Assembly (NCBI RefSeq): GCF_009604405.1 | Contig: NZ_WEGK01000006.1 | Location: forward strand, 248,001 to 312,000 | Origin: Nocardia macrotermitis | Lineage (GTDB): Bacteria > Actinomycetota > Actinomycetes > Mycobacteriales > Mycobacteriaceae | Direction: 5' to 3' | DNA length: 64,000 nucleotides | In this document: one piece after another, positions 25,365-35,627 of the stretch | Layout of the letters: each line of letters begins with the position of its first letter | Position numbering within the stretch: the first letter of the stretch is position 1 | The notes under the pieces: model-generated | What the model saw: only the letters and a program-made list of their open reading frames with translations | What the model was told of the DNA's origin: nothing | The model's database searches: none | Position numbers and translations under genes: made by a program

Positions 25365-26138
25365 ATGAGTGAGCCGCTGTTGCAGATCTCCGGGCTCAAC
25401 AAGAGCTTCGGTGCGGTTCATGTTCTGCACGATGTCGAGTTCACCGCACCGGCGGGCGAGGTGACCGCGCTGGTCGGCGATAACGGCGCGGGCAAGTCGA
25501 CGCTGGTGAAATGCATTGCCGGAATCCATGGTTCGGATTCGGGATCGGTGAAGTTCCGGGGTGAGGAAGTGCACCTGCACGGCCCCAAGGATGCCGCGGA
25601 ACTGGGTATCGAGGTCGTCTATCAGGACCTCGCGCTGGCCGACAATCTCGATATCGTGCAGAACATGTTCCTCGGCCGCGAACGCGGCAAGCCGTGGTTC
25701 CTGGACGAGGCCGCCATGGAGGATGCGGCGCGGCGCACCCTGGCATCGCTGTCGGTGCGCACCGTGAAATCGGTGCGCACCCCGGTGGCGTCGCTGTCCG
25801 GTGGGCAGCGGCAGACGGTGGCGATCGCGAAATCGGTGCTGTGGAACAGCAATCTGGTGCTGCTCGACGAGCCGACCGCCGCGCTCGGTGTGGCGCAGAC
25901 CCGTCAGGTGCTCGATCTGGTGCGACGGCTCGCCGAACAGGGCCTGGGTGTGGTGCTGATCAGCCACAACCTCGCCGACGTGTTCGAGGTCGCGGACCGG
26001 ATCGCGGTGTTGTACCTGGGCCGGATGGCCGCGCAGGTGCGGACCAGCGAGGTCACTCAGAACCAGGTCGTGGAATTGATCACCGCGGGACGTTCCGGCG
26101 AGTTGGGCCTGGCCCGGCCGGACTCCGCGGTGCTGTAG
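25365..26138 (+). CDS. Sugar ABC transporter ATPase (single-domain, XylG-like)
   Basis: This 257-residue ATPase has Walker A GDNGAGKST, signature SLSGGQRQTVAIAKSV, Walker B VLLDEPTAALG and the switch His in ISHN. Most bacterial xylose or ribose ATPases carry two nucleotide-binding domains; this one carries one, so the active transporter should use a homodimer. It starts one base after the binding-protein stop codon. Confidence 0.9.
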   Translation: MSEPLLQISGLNKSFGAVHVLHDVEFTAPAGEVTALVGDNGAGKSTLVKCIAGIHGSDSGSVKFRGEEVHLHGPKDAAELGIEVVYQDLALADNLDIVQNMFLGRERGKPWFLDEAAMEDAARRTLASLSVRTVKSVRTPVASLSGGQRQTVAIAKSVLWNSNLVLLDEPTAALGVAQTRQVLDLVRRLAEQGLGVVLISHNLADVFEVADRIAVLYLGRMAAQVRTSEVTQNQVVELITAGRSGELGLARPDSAVL

Positions 26139-26163
26139 CAGGATCAGCAGGAAAGTAGTTGCG

Positions 26164-27618
26164 ATGACGCAAGTTTCGGCGGAGACAGCGGGTGGCGGCG
26201 ACAGCCCCGAGTCCGCCAACGGGGACCGGACGGCGATTGCCGATTTCGGTATCGACACCACCACCGTATCCACGGCGGAGGCCGTGCGTTCCTATCTCGC
26301 CCGCGTGAGGGGCGGCGAGATCGGTTCTCTGCCTGCGCTGTTGGGGCTGGTGGTGCTGATCGTCCTGTTCACCTCGCTGTCGGATGTATTCCTCTCACTC
26401 AACAACATCGCGAATCTGCTCGCCCAGGGAGCCGGGCAGACCATCATCGCGATGGGCATCGTCTACGTGCTGTTGCTGGGTGAGATCGATCTGTCGGCGG
26501 GTACCGCCTCCGGTGTGGCGGGGGCGGTACTGGCGATGCACTATGTCGACAACGGAAATCTGTTGTCCGGCATGGGAAATACCGTCTTCTTCATCTTCAA
26601 CGGACTGCTGGTGCTGGCGGCGGTGCTCGCGGGGCTGCTGCGGATCTGGCCCGGGGTGGCGATGTCGCTGCTCGGGATCCTGATCACGGTGGTGGGCTTC
26701 CACGCGAATCCGTGGATCGAGATGCTGCTGGCGGTGTGTGTGGGCACCGCCATCGGCTGCATCACCGGATTCCTGATCTCCAAGATCGGGATGCCGTCGT
26801 TCGTGGTGACGTTGGCGCTGTTCCTGGCCTGGCAGGGTGCGATCCTGCAACTCATCGGCGAGGGCGGCGTGCTGGGTATCAGCTCCTCGCACGTGCTGGA
26901 CGCGGTGGCCAACGGCAATCTGTCGGTGCTGTGGAGTTGGGTGCTGTTCGTGGTCGGCGCCGGTGGTTACGGCGCGGTGACGCTGGTCGGTCATTTCCGC
27001 AGGCGCAGTAAGGGTTTGGTGACCCAACCGACCCCGCTGGTGCTGGGCAAGGTGATCGTGCTGACGGTGCTGGCGGCGGTGGCGACGGCGTTCATGTCGG
27101 TGAACCGGTCGCCGAGTCCGCTGATCAAGATCTCCGGGGTGCCGTACGTGGTGCCGATCGTGCTGGTGCTGCTGGTGGTCGGAACGTATGTGCTGAACCG
27201 CACCACCTACGGTCGGCACCTCTACGCGATCGGCGGCAACCGGGAGGCCGCCCGGCGCGCGGGTATCAATGTGACGCAACTGCGTTCGAGTGTGTTCGTG
27301 ATCAGTTCGGGCTGTGCCGCGGTGGGTGCGATCGTGTACTCCTCCAAGGTCGGTTCGGTCGATCCGCAGGCCGGTGGGCTGAACACGCTGCTGTTCGCGG
27401 TGGGTGCGGCGGTGATCGGCGGCACCTCCCTGTTCGGTGGGAAGGGGCGGATCGCCGACGCGGTCATCGGCGGTACTGTGCTCGCGGTGGTTTCCAACGG
27501 GCTGGGCCTGCTGCGCCAGCCCGCCGCCGTGGTCTCGGTGGTCACCGGTCTGGTGTTGCTGCTGGCGGCGACGGTCGACGCCCTGTCACGTCGCCGGGCC
27601 GCCGCATCGGGTCGATGA
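26164..27618 (+). CDS. Sugar ABC transporter permease (XylH-like)
   Basis: This 484-residue BPD_transp_2 family protein has about 12 membrane helices after a 45-residue cytosolic N-terminus. Family phrases include YVLLLGEIDLSAGTASG, GFLISKIGMPSFVVTLA and YAIGGNREAARRAGINV. The length fits XylH/MmsB-like permeases with extended helices. GGAAAG precedes the ATG. It is the last transporter gene and is followed by a hairpin. Confidence 0.9.
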   Translation: MTQVSAETAGGGDSPESANGDRTAIADFGIDTTTVSTAEAVRSYLARVRGGEIGSLPALLGLVVLIVLFTSLSDVFLSLNNIANLLAQGAGQTIIAMGIVYVLLLGEIDLSAGTASGVAGAVLAMHYVDNGNLLSGMGNTVFFIFNGLLVLAAVLAGLLRIWPGVAMSLLGILITVVGFHANPWIEMLLAVCVGTAIGCITGFLISKIGMPSFVVTLALFLAWQGAILQLIGEGGVLGISSSHVLDAVANGNLSVLWSWVLFVVGAGGYGAVTLVGHFRRRSKGLVTQPTPLVLGKVIVLTVLAAVATAFMSVNRSPSPLIKISGVPYVVPIVLVLLVVGTYVLNRTTYGRHLYAIGGNREAARRAGINVTQLRSSVFVISSGCAAVGAIVYSSKVGSVDPQAGGLNTLLFAVGAAVIGGTSLFGGKGRIADAVIGGTVLAVVSNGLGLLRQPAAVVSVVTGLVLLLAATVDALSRRRAAASGR

Positions 27619-27656
27619 GTCCAACGGTCGTTCGGCCGAATGTCATTGGTGCGCAC

Positions 27657-27681
27657 GGTGTCCGGACCCGGTCCGGACACC
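27657..27681 (+). terminator. Hairpin after the sugar transporter operon
   Basis: GGTGTCCGGAC (27657-27667) and GTCCGGACACC (27671-27681) are perfect 11-base arms with a 3-base loop, 39 bases after the permease stop. It lies between the permease and the ROK gene. No T-run follows, so an operator role is the alternative. Confidence 0.55.
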
Positions 27682-27853
27682 GGTACCCGGGCGGTCCACT
27701 GCCCGAACGGCATTCGGCCGAGCGGCCCGGGACGAGTGGAAGAGGGAGTGTGGTCGCGAATGTCGGTGAAGGTGGAATCGTGAGTGAGTTCGTGCGCGGC
27801 GGCGAGCAGTGGCGAGGTGGCATCGTGAGCGCTCACGGCGGAGTTGTGCGCGC

Positions 27854-29011
27854 ATGAATGTTGCGCGGCCGGACGAGGTGCGCAAATTCAATCGCGCCTC
27901 GCTGCTGCGGATCCTGCACGTCGGCGGACCGGCCACCCGCGCGGCCCTGGCCACCGAACTCGGGTTGAACCGGTCGACCATCAAGATGCTGGTCGACGGT
28001 CTGGCCGGGGACGGGGTGGTCGAGGAGCGGGTGCCGCGGGTGCCGCAGGGCGCGGGACGGCCGTCGCTGCTGGTGCTGCCGCAGGCGCAGGCCGCGGTGG
28101 TGCTGGCAGTGGACGTGCAGGTCGAACACGCGGGTATCGCGCTGGTCGGTCTGGGCGGTCAGATCCTGGGGCGCAACAGCTGGAATCTGCGTGGGCGGCA
28201 ACGGGATCCGGACGAGGTGGTGACGCACGTCGCGGAATCCTCGGCGATGCTGGCACAGGATCTGGACCTGCATCCGGTGGCCGCGGGGATCTCGGTGCCC
28301 GGGGTGGTGCGCCGCGCCGACGGGATGGTGCACGACTCGACCAATCTCGGCTGGACCGATGTGCCGTTCGGCGAGCGGATGGGCACGGTGCTGGGCGTTC
28401 CGGTGGTGGTGGGCAACGACGCCGAACTCGGCGCGCTGGCCGAATACGTGCGCGGGGTGGGGCGCGGCGCCTCGGACGCGGTGTTCGTCTCCGCGGATGT
28501 GGGCGTCGGCGGGGGGATCATCGCGCAGGGCGGGCTGCTGCGCGGTTCGGGCGGCTATCTCGGCGAAATCGGCCATATGACAGTGCATCCCGGCGGTCGC
28601 CCCTGCCACTGCGGGAACGACGGCTGCTGGGAGACCGAGGTCGGGGAGTTGGCGTTGCGGCGGGCGCTCGGGCTGGCCGAATCGGTGCCGCGCGGTGCCA
28701 TCGTCGCGGAACTGCGTGAGCTGCAACGAGATTCGGATCCGGTGGCGCGCCTCGGCGGCTACGTCGACTGGCTGATCCTGGGTCTGGTCAACGTGGTCAA
28801 CATCCTGGGCCCGGAGTTGGTGGTGCTCGGGGATCTGTTCGCGATTCTGCCCGAGGCGGTGGTGCAGCGCGTGCAGCAGGAGGTGCGCACGCGCAGTATG
28901 GTCAGCCGCGCGCTGGGCGGCGTGCGGATCGAGAAGTCTTCTCTCGGTGCGGATCTCAAACTTCTCGGGGCCGCGGAGGCGGCGTTCGAGGACGTGCTCA
29001 CCTCGCTGTGA
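27854..29011 (+). CDS. ROK-family transcriptional regulator
   Basis: This 385-residue protein has an N-terminal winged helix (FNRASLLRILHVGGPATRAALATELGLNRSTIKMLVDGL) and a ROK sugar-kinase-like domain with VGNDAELGALAEY, the zinc motif CHCGNDGCWE and GYLGEIGHMTV. ROK regulators of this kind repress sugar operons until the sugar or its phosphate binds. It follows a xylose-type importer on the same strand, so control of the palindrome at 24143 is likely. The ATG at 27854 with GGAG about 11 bases upstream is preferred over a longer in-frame start. Confidence 0.9.
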   Translation: MNVARPDEVRKFNRASLLRILHVGGPATRAALATELGLNRSTIKMLVDGLAGDGVVEERVPRVPQGAGRPSLLVLPQAQAAVVLAVDVQVEHAGIALVGLGGQILGRNSWNLRGRQRDPDEVVTHVAESSAMLAQDLDLHPVAAGISVPGVVRRADGMVHDSTNLGWTDVPFGERMGTVLGVPVVVGNDAELGALAEYVRGVGRGASDAVFVSADVGVGGGIIAQGGLLRGSGGYLGEIGHMTVHPGGRPCHCGNDGCWETEVGELALRRALGLAESVPRGAIVAELRELQRDSDPVARLGGYVDWLILGLVNVVNILGPELVVLGDLFAILPEAVVQRVQQEVRTRSMVSRALGGVRIEKSSLGADLKLLGAAEAAFEDVLTSL

Positions 29012-29139
29012 GCAGTGCACGGTCTCACCGGGCCGATCGCCCGGAGGGGACATCTACGCGCGCGGTCCCATGCCCGAACAACGGGCATGGGACCGTGTCG
29101 CACTCGTCCTGCTACGCGGCCCTCATCTGCCGCGTGGAA

Positions 29140-29373
29140 CTACTTGTGCGGGCAGGCGGGCGGCTTACCGGCGGGCGGGTTCCCCGGCGGCTTCTGGTGG
29201 TTGCCGGGCGGCGGGCCCTGCGGGTGCCCGGCAGGCGGAGCGCACTGACCGTTCGGTGCGGGGTTCTGCTGTGGCGCCGGAGCGGCACTCGCCATTCCCG
29301 CACCCGCACCCACCAGCGCGAACGTCACGGCGCCCGCCGCAACACCCGCCGCCAACCTCGACTTGATTCGCAT
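29140..29373 (-). CDS. Small secreted Pro-rich protein
   Basis: This 77-residue preprotein has a classical signal peptide (MRIKSRLAAGVAAGAVTF..., cleavage after GMASA-A near residue 31). The mature part of about 46 residues is rich in Pro, Gly, Gln and Asn and has two Cys (near residues 44 and 74). AAGGAGATGCG precedes the ATG. It is probably a wall-associated or extracellular peptide; no family is recognised. Confidence 0.75.
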   Translation of the reverse strand: MRIKSRLAAGVAAGAVTFALVGAGAGMASAAPAPQQNPAPNGQCAPPAGHPQGPPPGNHQKPPGNPPAGKPPACPHK

Positions 29374-29670
29374 CGCATCTCCTTGTCTCGCCGGACATCG
29401 TCCGATCCGTCGACCCGGCAGCACCGAACCGACCAGCAGAGCTTCGCGAGTGATCTTGTGGCGTGCGTAGGTGGAAGTTAGGTGTGTGCTGTGAGAATGC
29501 ACAACTCGAGGTGTCCGGGCGGTTTCGACAGCGGTGTCGCGTGGGCCATATCCGCACTGGCACTGTGGGTTTCGCTGTCCCGGCTGTCGTTGGGTCAGCT
29601 GTGAAGTCCCGTCCCGTGGTGGAATATGCCTCTCGCCGGTGGCAGATCCGGGATCGGCCACCCGGTCACC

Positions 29671-30672
29671 TCACTGCTGCGGCCCCTGCGGGGGAGTCGG
29701 ATACGGCGACGGCTGCTGCGGTGGAGTGCTGTACCCGGCATCGGGTTGGCTGGGGACTTGCGACTGTGCCTGGGGCTGTTGAGGATTCGGATACTGGTCC
29801 GGCCGTTGTGGGGGAGGGTTGTATCCGGCGTCGGGTTGGCCGGGAATCGGTGATTGCGCTTGGGGCTGTGGGGGATTCGGATATTGACTCGGCTGCTGAG
29901 GGATGGGCTGCTGCCATCCTGGGGTTTGGGGTGGGGTCTGCTGGGGCGTTTGGTAGGTCGCGGGGGTTGCCGGCGGCTGCGGGAATTGGCCGGGTTGAAT
30001 GGGGAATTGTTGTTGTGGTTGAAAGGCATTCGGACCGAATTGCGCGGGGGTGCCCGATGCTGGCTCGCGGAGGTTCGGTGCGGACGCTGGTGACCATACT
30101 GGGGCCGGGGCGAGCGGAGCGCCTGGCTGCTGCGGACTGGATGCAGCGGCCACCGTCTTGCTGTCGGAAGCCACCGCGACCAAAACGGAGATGAGGGATA
30201 CCAGGGCCAGCACCGTGATCGAAACCGCGGGCAGAATACCGCTTCTCCCGATTGCGCTGTGAACCAAGCCGCCCACAAGTGCGGCTGGTGCGAGACCGAG
30301 CAGCTCATCCATGGCGTGGGTGAAGAACACGCCACTGCTGATCGCGGCAAGAAGACGAGCCGTCGTGGAGCGTCTGCCGAGAACCAGCATCAGCCCGGCG
30401 ACCGTCGCGCTGATGGCGGCCAGTATCCAGGCCAGTTCCGTCAGGAAATAGTGGTACCCCTCGACGAGAGCCACTACGAGAAAGACGACATATACCAGTG
30501 CGGCCAAGATCAGCGATACAGCTGCAACCAGCTCCGCTTTGTTGCGCTGCTGAGCAAGATTCGGTGCCGGTAGCACCGAAACCGGCTGTCCCGGAAACAA
30601 TCCGGGCTGCGGCCAACTCTGCGGTGGAGGCGAGGGTTGCGGGATCGATCCGGGTTGGTACGGGTTGGCCAC
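29671..30672 (-). CDS. Four-helix membrane protein with Pro/Gln-rich repetitive tail
   Basis: This 333-residue protein has a Pro-rich N-terminus, four hydrophobic segments between about residues 48 and 165, and a cytosolic or extracellular tail of about 165 residues dominated by P, Q, Y and N. The tail ends in a 30-residue repeat present twice and then partly (units starting QYPNP...), meaning 90-base near-repeats in the DNA. AAGGAGA lies before the GTG start. No enzymatic motif is seen; such tails often mediate interaction or phase-like clustering at membranes. Confidence 0.75.
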   Translation of the reverse strand: MANPYQPGSIPQPSPPPQSWPQPGLFPGQPVSVLPAPNLAQQRNKAELVAAVSLILAALVYVVFLVVALVEGYHYFLTELAWILAAISATVAGLMLVLGRRSTTARLLAAISSGVFFTHAMDELLGLAPAALVGGLVHSAIGRSGILPAVSITVLALVSLISVLVAVASDSKTVAAASSPQQPGAPLAPAPVWSPASAPNLREPASGTPAQFGPNAFQPQQQFPIQPGQFPQPPATPATYQTPQQTPPQTPGWQQPIPQQPSQYPNPPQPQAQSPIPGQPDAGYNPPPQRPDQYPNPQQPQAQSQVPSQPDAGYSTPPQQPSPYPTPPQGPQQ

Positions 30673-30814
30673 GGCGATTCTCCTTGCTGGAACAGCGATC
30701 TCGTGCAGCCTATGGGATCGCGGCCGCAGCGGCAGATCGGACTCGACGCCGAAAGGCCCACCGCACTGGGGATTCGGTGCGGTGGGCCTGGTGGGGATGC
30801 CGTGGGGCGGTGGG

Positions 30815-31291
30815 TCAGCTGGTGGGGGTGGGGGCGGTGGATGCGGACGGTGTGGTGGAGGGCTTGGCCTTGGCCGCCATGATCGCGGTGGCGGTGATGG
30901 TGGTGCCGGATTCCTTGCCGCGCACGACGACCTTCTCGCCGACGGTGAACTGCGACTTCTGCGCCGGATTCTTCTTGCTGCCGAAGGTGGTCTGCGGCGT
31001 GATGGTGACGGTCTCGGTGGAGCCGTCCTTCTTGGTGAGCGTCCAGGTGTCCGCGTTCTCCGAGGCGATGGTCCCCATCACCCCGTGCCCGCGATGCATC
31101 CCCTTACCCGGCTCGGCCGAGCTCGAGGCCGCTGCCGAGGTGGACGACGCCGCCGTGGAAGTCCCCGACGACCCGCACGCACTCACCCCCGCCACCACCG
31201 CCACAGCCAGCCCAGTACTACCGATGACCAGCGTAATCCTGCGCCGCCGAGACGAAGCGGCCGATCCCTCGAGGGGCGTCGAATCTGTCAT
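30815..31291 (-). CDS. DUF5666-like small lipoprotein
   Basis: This 158-residue protein has an Arg-rich start, a hydrophobic segment and a lipobox-like VSAC (Cys39), followed by a Ser/Ala-rich linker. A single beta-barrel-like domain follows (GTIASENADTWTLTKKDG..., ITPQTTFGSKK, VGEKVVVRGKESGTTITAT), matching the DUF5666 pattern of envelope proteins. It shares this pattern with the protein at 46265-47038. Function unknown. Confidence 0.75.
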   Translation of the reverse strand: MTDSTPLEGSAASSRRRRITLVIGSTGLAVAVVAGVSACGSSGTSTAASSTSAAASSSAEPGKGMHRGHGVMGTIASENADTWTLTKKDGSTETVTITPQTTFGSKKNPAQKSQFTVGEKVVVRGKESGTTITATAIMAAKAKPSTTPSASTAPTPTS

Positions 31292-31428
31292 GGCGGCAAC
31301 AGTATGGGCCCTCCCTGTGAGCCCTCTCCGTACTCACTGGCAGTCCCACTGGTACCTCCTGTGAGCTTCCTGGGATGTTATGGCACGGCGGGCGTCCGGG
31401 CGACACCAAATCCTGCTGAAGCAGCGCG

Positions 31429-33006
31429 TCAGGCGCGCAGGAGAGTGACGGATCTGCCTGCGGGACTGGTTGTTTCGATGAATCGGGTGCGCTCGGCGAT
31501 CGGTTCGGCGGTGTTCCGTCGATCGAAGACGACCAGGACTCCGGTGTCCAGGTCGATACGGTCGAGGTAGCCGTCCAGCTGGGCCAGCCCCTCAGCGAGC
31601 GGATCCGGGTCCTTGTCACGCCAGACCTTCAGTTCGAGCGCTTCGCGTTGCCAGGCCCGCCGTCCGTCGGGATCCGTGTAAGGCTGCCGCAGGAGCAGGT
31701 CGATGCGGCCGCGGCCGAGTCCGTACTCACGGTCGATATAGCCGCCGCCGTTGACGATTCGGTGCAGATACGCCATGAGCACGAGTTGCGCGGCGGCCTC
31801 GTGGTAGCCCTGTTTGACGGTGAGGATCTCCCCGTTCTGTTTCCAGAACGCCGCGAACTCGGCGAGCAGACGCGGGAAATCCAGACGCCCGTCCGGTAGA
31901 CGGAAACTGCTGGGCTGCGCCAGGATTACGCTTTCGATGCCCGCACCCAGCACCCGGACGATGACCTCTTTGTAGACGGGGTTGGCGATGCGAATCGTCT
32001 TCTCGTCGGCGATCAGTCCGAGGTCGCGGACGTAGGACGCGTCCTCGTTGAAGGTGGGATCGACATCGGGCAGGGTTCCGGTGATCAGCGGTTCGATCAC
32101 GCGTTGTACCCGCGGTTCGTGCAGCCTCGCGACCAATGAGTCCAAATGTGTTGCGCGCGCGAGGATCAGGCGTTCCTTGGCTTGGTCGATGTGGTCGTCG
32201 GTGATGGTCGTCTCGACGCGCATCCTGTCGATGACCTCGGCGGCCAGGGCATTGACCAACCACGGTTGGCCCTGCGTGTAGTAATGGGCGAGATCGATTG
32301 CGCGAGAGGTGAATTGCTGGCCGGTCTCGGTGGTGTGCTGGGTGTACAGCGTGGCGACCTCGTCATGGGTGAAGTCTCCGATGCGCACGGAGTCGACCTT
32401 GATGTTGAACGGACTCGACGAGCCGAAGCGGGACGGATCGTCACCGGATGCCGCCTTGTAGTCGCGTACGTCGCGCAGACCGCACAGCACGATCGAATGT
32501 ACGAACCCCTCGCGGTCGATGGTGTAGCCGTCGCGCAGTTGCCGCAGCACGCTGTGCAGGCTGTTGCCGCGGACGGCATCGATTTCATCGAAGAGCAACA
32601 CGAGTGGGCGGGGGCACCTGGAGACCCAGTCGGATAGTCCGAAGTTGATCCGTAGGCCCGGTGTCGCAGTAGGCCATGGAGTCGGTGGCTGCAATTCGAG
32701 AGGAAGCCTCCAGCGGGCGGTGTCGGCGATAACATCCAAGATTTGCATTTCGGCTCGTTCGTAGTCCTCACCAGCAGGTTCGGCAGTTTCGCAGGAGAAA
32801 TGCAATGCCGCGTACTCACCCTCGTCGGTGAGTTGTTGTGCCAGCGCCGCCAGGCTGGTGGTCTTCCCGGTCTGACGTGGTGCGTGAACCACGAAGTACT
32901 GTCCGCGATCGATGATGAACTGGGCGTCGCCGAGTCTCTGGGCAGCGGGCAGCATGTAGTGCCGCTCGGGGTCACACGGACCGGCGGTATTGAAATACTT
33001 CTTCAC
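31429..33006 (-). CDS. P-loop ATPase with C-terminal PD-(D/E)xK nuclease-like domain
   Basis: This 525-residue protein opens with the family phrase FNTAGPCDPERHYMLPAAQR. Walker A HAPRQTGKTT is at 41-50 and Walker B PLVLLFDEID at 133-142, followed by an STAND-like helical region (ALAAEVIDRMR). The C-terminus holds a nuclease-like core: G-R-I-D (D436) and E-A-L-E-L-K (E458-x-K460). The combination is widespread, mobile and poorly understood. It may be a defence or genome-conflict protein, or an addiction element. It stands alone, 127 bases from gcl, and has no partner gene. It differs from its neighbours, which are metabolic. Confidence 0.8.
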   Translation of the reverse strand: MKKYFNTAGPCDPERHYMLPAAQRLGDAQFIIDRGQYFVVHAPRQTGKTTSLAALAQQLTDEGEYAALHFSCETAEPAGEDYERAEMQILDVIADTARWRLPLELQPPTPWPTATPGLRINFGLSDWVSRCPRPLVLLFDEIDAVRGNSLHSVLRQLRDGYTIDREGFVHSIVLCGLRDVRDYKAASGDDPSRFGSSSPFNIKVDSVRIGDFTHDEVATLYTQHTTETGQQFTSRAIDLAHYYTQGQPWLVNALAAEVIDRMRVETTITDDHIDQAKERLILARATHLDSLVARLHEPRVQRVIEPLITGTLPDVDPTFNEDASYVRDLGLIADEKTIRIANPVYKEVIVRVLGAGIESVILAQPSSFRLPDGRLDFPRLLAEFAAFWKQNGEILTVKQGYHEAAAQLVLMAYLHRIVNGGGYIDREYGLGRGRIDLLLRQPYTDPDGRRAWQREALELKVWRDKDPDPLAEGLAQLDGYLDRIDLDTGVLVVFDRRNTAEPIAERTRFIETTSPAGRSVTLLRA

Positions 33007-33133
33007 AACCCCTCCTTGCCCAGCTCATGATGCATGGAGGCTCGGCGCAGCCCCGTCGCGAGTGTAGTCGAGGATGTCGGCTGTCCCAGCCGAGCGGCCG
33101 TCGTGGGCCCGGCGGCCCGGCGGGGTGTATGGG

Positions 33134-34918
<1,785 letters not shown>

Positions 34919-35228
34919 GTGCGGTACTCCTTCGTGTGTGGATGTTTGGATCGGTGTTGTCTGCTGAGGAGCCGTCATCCTCGGCAGTTCGGTTGCGCTT
35001 CGGGCGGGCCTTGCGGCGGTAACTCGCCCGGAGAGGATTGGACGGCCGCAGCCCTCGATCACGGTGACCCCGTTGGTTTTCAGCAGCCCCGCGACACCGT
35101 CGGTCAGTCCCTTGGCGATCCCGTCCTTACGCAGTGCTTCACTGCGGCGAAGCAAGGTCCGTTGATCTGTGGGTCATACAGTGGCGCAGGTGGTTTCGAG
35201 GGTGCGATCGATGCTTCCGGTGTGCGGA
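34919..35228. other. 310-base gap between AH_C-like gene and gcl
   Basis: This stretch separates two genes of the cluster. It contains a degraded Lpd-like fragment (35021-35152) and, at its left edge beside the AH_C-like stop, a candidate regulator site TTCCGGTGTGCGGAT (35215-35229). Confidence 0.4.
35021..35152 (-). pseudogene. Degraded fragment resembling dihydrolipoyl dehydrogenase
   Basis: A minus-strand frame of about 45 codons reads KGLTDGVAGLLKTNGVTVIEG, a phrase close to the Lpd segment around VEGLLKKNGVTVIxG. Stops bound it upstream, and no Lpd motifs continue downstream in any frame I checked. It is read as a relic left by a past rearrangement. Similarity by eye only. Confidence 0.45.
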
Positions 35229-35615
35229 TCAGTCGGGGGCCGATGACTCGCGGTAGGCGCGCCAGTCGCCGATATCGGAGATATCGATGAGATCAGGGGA
35301 GTCGACCAGGTTGGTGCGCAGGACGGTGGCAAGGCAGGCAGTGCCGTCGTCGAGTTCGATCAGCCCGAGTTCGAGCTCGGGGGGCTCGTGGGGAATAAGA
35401 TTGTCCCGCAACACTTCCAACGGAAGGTCGTAAACTTCGCCGCTCACCGAGCGACCGTTGTCGGTGGTGCTGACCATGGCGGGGAAGCGGTCGCCGATCG
35501 AGTAGTAACGGTACTTCGCGGCACTGCGAGCGGTGCGTAGCAGCGGTGCGCCGTCGAGTCGAGCGTTCAGGGCGCCGCCGCGCATGCCGTCGCCGTTGAG
35601 AAACATCAGGACCAT
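35229..35615 (-). CDS. Stand-alone allophanate hydrolase C-terminal (AH_C)-like protein
   Basis: This 128-residue protein (MFLNGDGMRGGALNARLDGAPLLRT..., YRYYSIGDRFPAMV, SGEVYDLPLEVL) resembles the C-terminal domain of allophanate hydrolase, which has a gamma-glutamylcyclotransferase-like fold. No amidase domain is present. It sits between allantoicase and glyoxylate carboligase, with GAAGGAG before its ATG, so it probably handles ureidoglycolate, allophanate or a related urea derivative in allantoin breakdown. No AllA-type lyase is found in the cluster. The domain match is reasonably clear; the reaction is inferred. Confidence 0.72.
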   Translation of the reverse strand: MVLMFLNGDGMRGGALNARLDGAPLLRTARSAAKYRYYSIGDRFPAMVSTTDNGRSVSGEVYDLPLEVLRDNLIPHEPPELELGLIELDDGTACLATVLRTNLVDSPDLIDISDIGDWRAYRESSAPD

Positions 35616-35627
35616 GCGGCTCCTTCT

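Noticed and set aside
34919..35155. N-terminal extension of glyoxylate carboligase
   Set aside because: The GTG at 34918 has an ideal ribosome site and gives the standard Gcl length. The upstream frame resembles a different enzyme.
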